A stretch of 32,715 bases of DNA from Actinomycetota bacterium (lineage in GTDB: Bacteria > Actinomycetota > Acidimicrobiia > Acidimicrobiales > JAMCPD01), in the NCBI GenBank assembly GCA_023379935.1, contig JAMCPD010000005.1, positions 1 through 32,715 on the forward strand, read 5' to 3'. The position numbers and the translations under genes are program-made. Of this stretch, positions 15,982 through 23,591 are shown piece after piece. Below the pieces are notes generated by a model. That model made no database searches, was not told where the DNA came from, and was given only the letters and a program-made list of their open reading frames with translations. Every line of letters starts with the position of its first letter. Within the stretch, counting starts at the first letter, position 1.

Positions 15982-18594
15982 ATGCGCGTTTTACTTTCGT
16001 GGCTTAAAGACTTTATTCCATTGGAACTTAGTGCGGATAAAATTGCCGAAACTTTGGATGATTTAGGGCTTGTAGTTGAGTCTATCTGTCGTACAGGTGA
16101 AGAGTTTCAAGGTGTTGTGGTTGCTAAAGTCCTTGACATACAGCCTATTTTAGGTGCAAAGAATATCCAAAAAGTTCTGGTGGATGCAGGGGATGGCGCC
16201 AAGCAGGTTGAAGTAGTTTGTGGTGCACATAATTTTGCAGAAGGTGACATCGTACCTCTGGCTAAACCCGGAGCAAAGTTGCCCGGAGGTATTGAAATAC
16301 AGGCCAGAAAGGTGATGGGCGTACTGTCTAACGGTATGTTATGTTCAGCCAAAGAGTTGGCTTTGGCGGACGATGCTTCCGGTATTATGATACTTGGAGA
16401 GGCTGGAGGCGTCTCTCAGACCGCTGCTACCGGTTTGGAACCGGGCTCAGATTTGAGCCTAGCGCTTGGCATTCAAAAAGATGTTGTGTTTGATATATCG
16501 GTAGAGGCTAATCGACCTGATGCTATGTCGATTGTGGGTGTGGCAAGGGACTTGGCGGCTCGTTTGAAGTTACCGTTTACCCCCCTTGAACCTACTTGGG
16601 ACTCCTTGGGTTTTGGGGATGTTTCTACGGCAGATTTAGCCAGTGTTACAGTTGAGGATGAGCAGTATTGTCAGCGTTTTTGTGCTTTGGTAATACAAGG
16701 TTTAACTGTTTCAACTTCACCTGATTGGCTTCGAAACAGGCTGTTATCAGCAGGCATGCGGCCAATTAACTCGTGTGTGGATGTTTCCAACTACGTAATG
16801 TTGGAGCTGGGCCAACCCAACCATCCTTATGATTTGGATCGACTTGGCGGTGCCGGGTTGATAGTGCGTCGCAGCATCCCGGGCGATAGTTTGGTTACTT
16901 TGGATGGGCAGCGACGTACCTTTGGAGGAGATGCAAGAGGAGACGCAGGTCAGGACTGTCTTATATGTAACGCCAATAACGAGCCTGTTGGTATTGGCGG
17001 GATAATGGGTGGTGCTGATACAGAGATAACTTCTTCAACAAAACAGGTTTTGCTTGAAGCTGCATATTTTCTTCCGGCCGCTATTGCCGGAACTTCAAGA
17101 CGGCTTGGTCTGCGTACTGAAGCATCAGTACGTTTTGAGCGAGGGTGTGACCCTTGGGGTATAGATACGGCAATGTGGCGGTTTTGTTCGTTATTGACTG
17201 ACATAAACGGAGCTGGGAAAACTGTTATTTCAAAAGATTTGATAGATATCAAAGATAAACTTCTTCCAAAGCCAGTCAAGTTATCGGTCAAGGTTGATAA
17301 GATAAACTCCTTACTCGGCACTGCACTTGAGAGTAAGGATATAGGCGAGTTGTTGAAGCCTATGGGGTTTTTTCTAAAGACTGTTGAATCACGGGGGGAT
17401 GAAGATGCATCACATATTGAGGCGGGGGCTGAATCAGGGAATGTATTGGAAGTATCAGTTCCAAGTTTTAGACCGGATGTTTCAATTCAGGCCGATGTTG
17501 CCGAAGAGATAGCTCGCCAGTTCGGATACTCAAACATACCTCGGACAAGACCGGCCAGGCCGTTGATTGGAAGGTTGACCCCGTATCAACGCGATCGCCG
17601 TAAACTGAAGGAGGTTTTAGTCGGACTTGGTATAACAGAGGCATGGACTACTACATTCTTGGCACCGGGTGATCATGAAAAGATTGGACTTAGGGAAAAA
17701 GCCGTTGAAGTCGCTAATCCATTGATTAAAGAAGAGTCCTTCTTACGCAAAAGCTTGTTGCCGGGATTACTAAAAGCTCTTTTGTATAATGTATCAAGGC
17801 AACAAGGTGACGTTCGCTTATTTGAGATAGGACATGTTTTTGATTTGCCGGATAATGGGGCGGTAAGAGATGTCCCGTTTCCCCTACCTGTCGAAAGGGA
17901 GTCTTTGGGAGTGTTGTTGGCATGGCCTGATGATGGTGCCGATACAGCGGTACGAATCTGGCGAACAATACAAGAGGCATTTCACATTGAAGGTGTTGTA
18001 TTAAAAAACGGACAAGTTCCCACATTACATCCATCAAGGGGTGCCACTCTTATGACGCATGCCGAAGAAGAGTTGGGAGTTGTAGGCGAGATTGACAGTA
18101 CCATACTCAAAAGTTTTGGTCTTGTTGATTCAAGTAGGAAAGTTGGTTGGTTGACTTTGGATGTAGAGATGTTACTTGGTAGTTTGAGGCAGACTAATTT
18201 TGTATCACGATCAATCAGCCGCTTTCCTTCTCATGATATAGATTTGGCTTTTGTAGTACCTGATGAGGTACCGGCTAGTGCTGTTAAAAGTACTCTCGTA
18301 GAAGCAGCTGGAGAACTGTTGGAGAGCATTGACCTTTTTGATGTCTATAAACGGGAGGATAATATAGATTCAGGTAGCAGAAGTTCAAAACCTGAATATT
18401 TTTTTGATAATTATTCAGGGGTACAACCAACTGGCAACCCAAAGGATAATATAGATTCAGGTAGCAGAAGTTTAGCATGGCATCTCAGATTTCGTGCCAT
18501 TGATCGCACCTTGACAGATGAAGATATCGAAGGATTGATAAAGGGTTGCATAGAGAAAGTTTTCAAAAGCCACTCCGCCCGGTTGAGAGGATAG
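15982..18594 (+). CDS. pheT: Phenylalanine-tRNA ligase beta subunit, with a repeat-bounded in-frame insertion
   Basis: 870 residues. The N-terminal tRNA-binding OB domain (VVVAKVLDIQP to VLSNGMLCSAKEL, about 45-130) is followed by the B3/B4 editing region, B5 and the catalytic-like core. The C-terminal ferredoxin-fold anticodon-binding domain includes SRFPSHDIDLAFVVPDEVPAS and RFRAIDRTLTDEDIEGLI. Between VYKRE and LAWHLRFRA the peptide DNIDSGSRS appears twice, bounding about 20 unrelated residues including PEYFFDNYSGVQPTG. Ordinary PheT passes directly from the FDVY strand through a short hairpin to the next strand. The insertion of 29 codons keeps the frame, so the protein is probably functional. 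61 bp separate it from pheS. Confidence 0.95.
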   Translation: MRVLLSWLKDFIPLELSADKIAETLDDLGLVVESICRTGEEFQGVVVAKVLDIQPILGAKNIQKVLVDAGDGAKQVEVVCGAHNFAEGDIVPLAKPGAKLPGGIEIQARKVMGVLSNGMLCSAKELALADDASGIMILGEAGGVSQTAATGLEPGSDLSLALGIQKDVVFDISVEANRPDAMSIVGVARDLAARLKLPFTPLEPTWDSLGFGDVSTADLASVTVEDEQYCQRFCALVIQGLTVSTSPDWLRNRLLSAGMRPINSCVDVSNYVMLELGQPNHPYDLDRLGGAGLIVRRSIPGDSLVTLDGQRRTFGGDARGDAGQDCLICNANNEPVGIGGIMGGADTEITSSTKQVLLEAAYFLPAAIAGTSRRLGLRTEASVRFERGCDPWGIDTAMWRFCSLLTDINGAGKTVISKDLIDIKDKLLPKPVKLSVKVDKINSLLGTALESKDIGELLKPMGFFLKTVESRGDEDASHIEAGAESGNVLEVSVPSFRPDVSIQADVAEEIARQFGYSNIPRTRPARPLIGRLTPYQRDRRKLKEVLVGLGITEAWTTTFLAPGDHEKIGLREKAVEVANPLIKEESFLRKSLLPGLLKALLYNVSRQQGDVRLFEIGHVFDLPDNGAVRDVPFPLPVERESLGVLLAWPDDGADTAVRIWRTIQEAFHIEGVVLKNGQVPTLHPSRGATLMTHAEEELGVVGEIDSTILKSFGLVDSSRKVGWLTLDVEMLLGSLRQTNFVSRSISRFPSHDIDLAFVVPDEVPASAVKSTLVEAAGELLESIDLFDVYKREDNIDSGSRSSKPEYFFDNYSGVQPTGNPKDNIDSGSRSLAWHLRFRAIDRTLTDEDIEGLIKGCIEKVFKSHSARLRG
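18356..18472 (+). repeat. 30-bp direct repeats bounding an 87-bp in-frame insertion in pheT
   Basis: Identical 30-bp copies lie at 18356-18385 and 18443-18472, offset by 87 bp (29 codons). Between them lies an inverted repeat, CCTGAATA at 18391-18398 with TATTCAGG at 18412-18419. The reading frame stays open. Removing one copy plus the spacer restores an ordinary PheT hairpin. Confidence 0.9.
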
Positions 18595-18596
18595 TC

Positions 18597-19087
18597 ATCT
18601 GGTTTATGGTAGCTGGGACTTGCATCAAATCCAGACTAAGTATTGTGCATGCATACAGCATACGTGAAGAATTGGGGACTTTTCAGTGTGAGAAGTAAAA
18701 GTGCGAGGTGACAGTTTTCAGAATTAATTCTTAGAATCATGCCCAAAAGTTGTGGATTAACCAAAAAGAGAAGGCATGTTTTATGCTTGGTTCCGGACAT
18801 GTAAACTGAACTTGTTGAAATGCTGACAGGATTCAAACCTCCAAGACGGGGCGGTTTAGGAATAAGATTGAGTTCGTCCGTCTGCTACTGTCTGGTATCA
18901 TTCAGCCTGTTCAGTGGTGGGGGTATCCGCCCGTTTAGTACCGTCTCGTATCAAGCAATATCGGGCATTTGATTCCCATTTGATTCCCAACGTCCCGAGT
19001 GTATGTGTGTATTTTCAGCCTGCCTTGGCTAAGCTTGGAGAATGAAGAATTTTAGGAATTGTAAAGTCGAGAGGAGGTGATGAAAAT
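18597..19087. other. Gene-poor stretch between pheT and the small basic protein
   Basis: I see no supported gene in these 490 bp; frames on both strands are short and unlike known proteins. A tandem 11-bp repeat CATTTGATTCC occurs twice at 18966-18987, inside a 5-bp inverted repeat TCGGG (18961-18965) and CCCGA (18994-18998). No T-tailed terminator for pheT is evident. It may be the left junction of the accessory restriction-modification region. Confidence 0.5.
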
Positions 19088-19222
19088 ATGCCAACAGGAA
19101 AGAAGCCTGCCTCTTCAGCAGGTAAGATTTTGGGAAGCAAGAAATCAACTCGAATGCAAAAGCGTGTAGCTGCAAGTGACTTGGCTCAGAGACCACGTAA
19201 GCGTAGCTCGAAGAAAAAGTAA
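19088..19222 (+). CDS. Small highly basic conserved-type protein upstream of the R-M genes
   Basis: 44 residues from ATG 19088 to TAA 19220-19222. The start is supported by a near-perfect Shine-Dalgarno, AGGAGGTGA at 19072-19080. The composition is Lys/Arg/Ser/Ala-rich, with SAGKILGSKKSTRMQKRVAA followed by SDLAQR and a terminal KKK. I recall short proteins of the form SxAGKxLxSxxSTxxxKxxAxSxLxQ as conserved hypotheticals in many bacteria, but cannot name a family. Charge suggests nucleic-acid binding. It points toward the methyltransferase, 169 bp downstream, and may belong with the R-M system as a regulator or accessory protein. Confidence 0.65.
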   Translation: MPTGKKPASSAGKILGSKKSTRMQKRVAASDLAQRPRKRSSKKK

Positions 19223-19543
19223 CCTTATAAAAATTGCTGGTCACTAGTCAAACATCTACAATGGCTGAATAGTGTCACACCCCGGTAGTATGATGATTAT
19301 ATGCTCAGCATTTTTCGGAATAGAAGCTTTCAGTAAATAAGTTGGGAATGCTCTCCCGATCTATTGTAAGGAAGAAGAGTTGTAATTGAATATGCAAACG
19401 GCACGCCACGTCAGAAGTTCCAAGGATAGAATTGATTTGAAATCAGATATCGCTATTACTCCTCAGAAACTGGAATATCTCAATCAAATAGTCAATGGTG
19501 ATGCGCTTGAAATCATGCAGAGAATCCCTTCTGAGTCGATTGA

Positions 19544-19549
19544 TTTAGT
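19544..19549. repeat. Left copy of the IS target-site duplication (TTTAGT)
   Basis: TTTAGT directly precedes the left terminal repeat, and an identical copy at 21512-21517 directly follows the right one. The exact pair, with restoration of the methyltransferase frame on removal, shows a simple and probably recent insertion. Confidence 0.93.
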
Positions 19550-19637
19550 CCGAACTTACGTCTGGAAACTCCCCTGATCTGATAGCTGAGCAGGTACGCC
19601 GGTCATGTGGTGTCCGAATATGTAGCCAAGATAATAC

Positions 19638-19666
19638 TTGACACAGATAGGAGAATGTGATATGAT
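19638..19666 (+). promoter_or_regulatory. Promoter of the IS transposase
   Basis: TTGACA at 19638-19643, a 17-bp spacer, then TATGAT at 19661-19666. The ATG at 19673 is 6 nt further on, so the mRNA should be leaderless or nearly so. Confidence 0.75.
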
Positions 19667-19672
19667 AGGAAG

Positions 19673-21436
19673 ATGACTAGGAAAGGTGGCGCTGTCCACA
19701 TTGCTCGTGTAGTACGCAAGTATCATACCAGGGACGGCGCGAGCCGCGAGTCTGTGTCCTACCTGTTGCGCCGCAGCTACCGCGAAGGGGGAAAGATCCG
19801 CCACGAGACACTCGGAAACGTTTCGGCGCTTCCTCCTTCTACACTTGATGCCTTGCGGGCCAGTCTTTCGGGGAAGACCCTCGTGGTGGCCGGTGAAGAC
19901 TTCAAGATCACCCGCAGTCTTCCCCACGGGCACCTAGCCGCGGTGGCCACCATGGCAAAGACGCTCGGGCTCCGCGACCTTTTGGGTCCAGCATGTAAAG
20001 AGCGCGACATCGCCTACGCACTGATCTTGGCCCGGGTAGTCCACCCCCGCCCCAAGTTGGCAACAACCAAGTGGTGGGCCGACACGACGCTTGTAAGCGA
20101 CTTGGGATTGGAAGATGTCGGCACCGATGAAGTCTACGCGGCGATGGACTGGCTGGTCAAGCGCCAAGGGGTGATCGAGACCTCCCTCGCGCGCCGGCAC
20201 TTGGGCAAGAAGGCGAACCCCTCTGAGCTCGCCTACTTCGACCTGTCATCGTCGTGGGTGGAAGGAACCCACAACGAGCTGGCGTTCCGGGGGTACTCAC
20301 GGGACAAGAAGCGGGGCACGGCCCAGATCGAGTACGGCCTTTTGACCGACAAGGACGGCCGTCCCGTGGCCATTCAGGTCTTCCCCGGCAACACGGCAGA
20401 CCCGACCGCCTTCGTCTCAATCGTCGACACCATCCGCACCCGCTTCGGTCTCGATCGTCTCACCATGGTGGGGGATCGGGGTATGATCACCTCTGCTCGG
20501 ATCACCGCACTTAGGGAGGCAAAGGACATCGGGTGGCTTACGTGCCTGCGCGCCCCACAGATCGCAGCCCTGGCCATGCAAGATGGCCCACTCCAGCTCT
20601 CGCTGTTCGACGAAAGGGACCTAGCCGAGTTCATCCACCCCGACTACCCGGGAGAGCGCCTCGTAGCGTGTCGAAACCCACTGTTGGCCGAAGAACGCCG
20701 GCACAAGAGAGAAAAGCTTCTGGCTGCCACCGAAGCGGTACTGGCTCCGGTCATCACCGCTGTTGACGAAGGACGCCTGGTCGGTGCCGGCAAGATCGGG
20801 TTACGTCTCGGCAAGGTGATCAACAAGTACAAGATGGCCAAGCACTTTAAGGTCAGCGTCACCGACACTACTCTTGCCGTCACGAGGAAAGAGGATTTCA
20901 TCAACCAAGAAGCCGCACTCGACGGGATCTACGTGCTGCGCACCACGCTGACCGACAAGCAGCTCGACGGACCAGGTGTGGTGAGTGCCTACAAGGACCT
21001 CTCCCGTGTCGAACGGGACTTCCGCCACATCAAGGTCGATGACATCGACCTTCGCCCCATCCACCACCGTCTCGAAGCCCGGGTGCGCGCGCATGTATTC
21101 ATCTGCATGCTGGCCGCCTATGTGGTCTGGCATCTGCGCAAAACGCTCGCTCCTCTCACCTTCACCGATGAAACCCCACCAGTGCGCACCAACCCGGTAG
21201 CACCGGCTATTGCTTCGCCCGGGGCGAGGACCAAGGCCGCCCGGAAGCGCAACGCCAATGGTGACGACGTGCTCGGGTTCCGTGAGTTGCTCGACCACTT
21301 GGGCACCCTCACCCGTAACACTATGAAGGTGACGAGCGAGACCACGAGCGAGTTCGAGATACTCGCCACACCCACCCCGCTCCAGCGCAGGGTGTTTGAG
21401 CTACTCGGTGCTCAGGTGACGCTCCGGCTTATGTAG
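19673..21436 (+). CDS. IS1634-family DDE transposase
   Basis: 587 residues, intact. The N-terminus (RVVRKYHTRDGASRESVSYLLRRSYREGGK) is typical of IS1634-type transposases. AYFDLSSSW carries the first catalytic Asp and TMVGDRGMITSARI the second. YKDLSRVERDFRHIK supplies the Glu in the Y-R-E-K-like context of the IS4 superfamily. It cuts and inserts the surrounding element through the 13-bp ends. Codon use is GC-rich at third positions, unlike neighbouring genes. The ATG at 19673 lies just after the promoter. Confidence 0.93.
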   Translation: MTRKGGAVHIARVVRKYHTRDGASRESVSYLLRRSYREGGKIRHETLGNVSALPPSTLDALRASLSGKTLVVAGEDFKITRSLPHGHLAAVATMAKTLGLRDLLGPACKERDIAYALILARVVHPRPKLATTKWWADTTLVSDLGLEDVGTDEVYAAMDWLVKRQGVIETSLARRHLGKKANPSELAYFDLSSSWVEGTHNELAFRGYSRDKKRGTAQIEYGLLTDKDGRPVAIQVFPGNTADPTAFVSIVDTIRTRFGLDRLTMVGDRGMITSARITALREAKDIGWLTCLRAPQIAALAMQDGPLQLSLFDERDLAEFIHPDYPGERLVACRNPLLAEERRHKREKLLAATEAVLAPVITAVDEGRLVGAGKIGLRLGKVINKYKMAKHFKVSVTDTTLAVTRKEDFINQEAALDGIYVLRTTLTDKQLDGPGVVSAYKDLSRVERDFRHIKVDDIDLRPIHHRLEARVRAHVFICMLAAYVVWHLRKTLAPLTFTDETPPVRTNPVAPAIASPGARTKAARKRNANGDDVLGFRELLDHLGTLTRNTMKVTSETTSEFEILATPTPLQRRVFELLGAQVTLRLM

Positions 21437-21511
21437 CCAGGACAATTCCAAGGCACCGATCGTTTCCCCTGGTGGGGACGGGATCAGCTACCCGCGTGGA
21501 CGTAAGTTCGG

Positions 21512-21517
21512 TTTAGT
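21512..21517. repeat. Right copy of the IS target-site duplication (TTTAGT)
   Basis: Identical to 19544-19549 and immediately adjacent to the right terminal repeat. The methyltransferase frame resumes at the T of 21518. Confidence 0.93.
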
Positions 21518-22171
21518 TATAACTTCACCACCGTACAATCTTAAGAATTCCACAGGAAACGGGATGAAAGATGGAAGAGGTGGAAAATGGGCAAATGCTG
21601 CGCTACAAAATGGGTATAGTGACCATGACGATTGTATGCCACACCAAAAATATGTGCAGTGGCAACGAGACTGCTTGTCTGAAATGTTACGAATAACTCC
21701 TCCCACGGGAGCAATTTTTTATAATCATAAGTGGCGCGTTCAAGCGGGACTGCTTCAAGATCGACACGATATTGTTGATGGGTTTCCTGTCCGACAGATC
21801 ATCATTTGGCGCAGAAAAGGTGGGATTAATTTTAATGCTGGCTATTTTTTGCCAACATATGAAGTTATCTACCTGATTGCAAAACCACAATTTCGCCTTG
21901 TTCCCAAAGCAAACGCGGTGGGAGACGTATGGGAATTCACTCAGGAAATGCAAAATTCACATCCTGCCGCTTTCCCTGTAGCACTAGTTGAAAGAATCAT
22001 CAATTCTACGGAAGCTAAGACAGTGCTTGACCCATTTATGGGCTCGGGTACAACGGCAATCGCAGCAATTAACAATAATCGCAATTATGTCGGCATTGAG
22101 ATCTCGCAAGAGTACTGCCTATTAGCTAAAGAGAGAATTGCAACCCATTGTGCTCAAATTCGCCTTCCGTT

Positions 22172-22780
22172 ATGACAGATTCCGCTCCAATCATTTATTC
22201 CAAGACTGAATTTATCGATAAGCTCAAAGAGATTGCAGCCAGGGGATGGGTTCTCAATGCTCGCAAGGGTAACTCTGGAGGCATAGGGAACACTCTTGAG
22301 GATCTATTGGGAATTACTGAAAACAATTTGCCTATTCCTAATTCAGGAGAATGGGAACTAAAGACGCAACGACTTAGTACTTCTTCACTTATAACTCTTT
22401 TTCACATGGAACCGTCTCCTAGAGCATTACATTTTGTACCTTCGATCCTATTGCCTAAATATGGCTGGTCATTACAATCAGACAGTTCACATTACTCGCA
22501 AGAAGAACTGAGCTTTCGACAGACTATGACTACAACAACCCCAACTAGTAGAGGATTTAAAGTCCTTGTTGACGACTGCCAAAAGAAAATACAAATTTCA
22601 TTTGACTCCTCTGCTGTTAGCGAAGAGCATGCTGATTGACAAGGTTTCTTGCAAGCGATACGAGTTGGTTCGCTTTTGATCGACTTTGATACGAGATCGG
22701 GTCATCATCATGGCACAAAGTTTCGTTTGAGACAAAACCAACTACCAAGTCTTTATAAAACTGTAACTACAATATTGTGA
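22172..22780 (+). pseudogene. MvaI/BcnI-family restriction endonuclease, degraded
   Basis: The ATG at 22172 overlaps the methyltransferase TGA (ATGA). The first 155 codons give GNSGGIGNTLEDLLGI, then EWELKTQRLSTSSLITLFHMEP. Glu62 and Lys64 of WELK fit the PD-(D/E)xK active site of MvaI/BcnI-type enzymes. An in-frame TGA follows at 22637-22639. Reading on in the same frame gives GFLQAIRVGSLLIDFDTRSG and HHHGTKFRLRQNQLPSLYK up to TGA 22778-22780, the family's C-terminal block. About 50 residues expected between HAD and FLQAI are missing, judging from family length near 245. Nonsense codon plus apparent central deletion imply an inactive enzyme. Confidence 0.82.
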
Positions 22781-23068
22781 CATGGTAAAGCAAATAAAGC
22801 GATTTATTTTGGGAAACTTACCGCCAATGAGTTGGAAGAAGTTCACGAACGTTCTCCAACCATAATTTGTGAGATACTAGAATATTCGCTGTGGTCTTTT
22901 GAATATTAGTGTACGATGTCTTGATGGAAGCTATGGCTTGCCTGTATATTCCGACTAAATCTGCCACCACTAGCCCAAGCGGTCACATAACCGAGGGATT
23001 TGTGGCTCATTGAGATTCACTCAACAATCCATCTGAAACTTAGCACTTGAGGTTTGTTAATTCTCATA
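22781..23068. other. Region behind the endonuclease remnant
   Basis: No complete gene is supported. In the endonuclease frame the sequence stays open for another 42 codons to TAG 22907-22909, encoding AIYFGKLTANELEEVHERS and a hydrophobic end. It lacks a start codon and may be a gene fragment. The remaining 160 bp show nothing recognisable. Confidence 0.4.
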
Positions 23069-23500
23069 TCACTCCCACTCATCCAGTTCCTCTGATTCCA
23101 AAATTTTTTTGGTAGCTTCACCCATGTATTTCATCACCATCTGGACTGTTTGTGGAGGCAGTTCGTCCAAGAAAGCCCATCTTATAGCGGGTATTATGTC
23201 AGCTTGATTGTCGATATCGAAATTGGAGCCAGCCAATGCCTCGATGATTTTAAAGCAATGCTGTAGCATTGAAGTTGATTCATTCGATTCCTCTAAGGAC
23301 TTTAGGACAAAATTAGCCAGTTCACTCATGATTAGATGTATGCTTAGGTCGTCTTCACAGTTGTATATCAAATTATCCAACGGCATTTGAAATTCAGGAA
23401 GTGACCGCTCCAGCAGTTGGATCAATAGCTCAATCGGTGATTCATTTACAGTATCAGTATTGTCGATACTGCCGGCTAAGGGCTGCGTATTTTTATGCAT
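23069..23500 (-). CDS. Small acidic hypothetical protein
   Basis: 143 residues from ATG 23500, strongly acidic and helical. Long amphipathic helices occur at PIELLIQLLERSLPEF, IHLIMSELANFVLKSLEE and TVQMVMKYMGEATKKILESEE. No signal, membrane segment or catalytic motif is seen. I do not recognise the family; the fold is loosely like small helical immunity-type proteins, which is only an impression. A TTG start at 23536 is possible but lies within a TTGACA box (23531-23536). TTGACA with TATTAT at 23506-23511 would give an mRNA starting at ATG 23500. It is divergent from the large secreted protein. Confidence 0.6.
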   Translation of the reverse strand: MHKNTQPLAGSIDNTDTVNESPIELLIQLLERSLPEFQMPLDNLIYNCEDDLSIHLIMSELANFVLKSLEESNESTSMLQHCFKIIEALAGSNFDIDNQADIIPAIRWAFLDELPPQTVQMVMKYMGEATKKILESEELDEWE

Positions 23501-23591
23501 ATAATATAATAAAACATAATGAAAGATATTTGTCAAGTTGATTTGATACTATAATTTTTTTAGGCTGTGGCGACAACAGAGCGGTTGAGTT

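Larger units (their letters stand above)
19550..21511 (+). mobile_element. Complete IS1634-like (IS4 superfamily) insertion sequence, 1,962 bp
   Basis: Perfect 13-bp terminal inverted repeats bound the element: CCGAACTTACGTC at 19550-19562 and GACGTAAGTTCGG at 21499-21511. A 6-bp duplication (TTTAGT) flanks it. It contains a single transposase gene with its own promoter. The element is clearly richer in G+C than the surrounding genes, which suggests acquisition from a higher-GC host. Confidence 0.95.
19392..22175 (+). pseudogene. N4-cytosine-type DNA methyltransferase split by an IS element
   Basis: The 5' part (19392-19549) encodes LNQIVNGDALEIMQRIPSESIDLV. The 3' part (21518-22175) continues ITSPPYNLKNSTGNG, then PHQKYVQWQRDCLSEMLRI, and ends with VLDPFMGSGTTAIAAINNNRNYVGIEIS. 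Deleting the IS and one 6-bp target copy restores a single frame of about 271 codons through the codon GTT. The order TSPPY (motif IV) before DPFMGSGTT (motif I) is the beta class. A Ser-Pro-Pro-Tyr motif is typical of N4-cytosine methyltransferases such as the MvaI and BcnI partners. As it stands the gene encodes only a truncated N-terminus, ending inside the IS. Confidence 0.9.

Noticed and set aside
18815-18850. T-arm-like sequence (minus-strand GGTTTGAATCC) suggesting a tRNA or attachment site
   Set aside because: The flanks do not form an acceptor stem, no D or anticodon arm is present, and the putative T stem pairs badly.
18966-18987. Tandem CATTTGATTCC repeat as a start of a CRISPR array or iteron set
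   Set aside because: Only two adjacent copies, no spacers, no nearby cas or rep genes.
20801-21298. 165-codon open frame on the minus strand within the IS
   Set aside because: It is a shadow of the transposase gene, caused by its GC-rich codon use.
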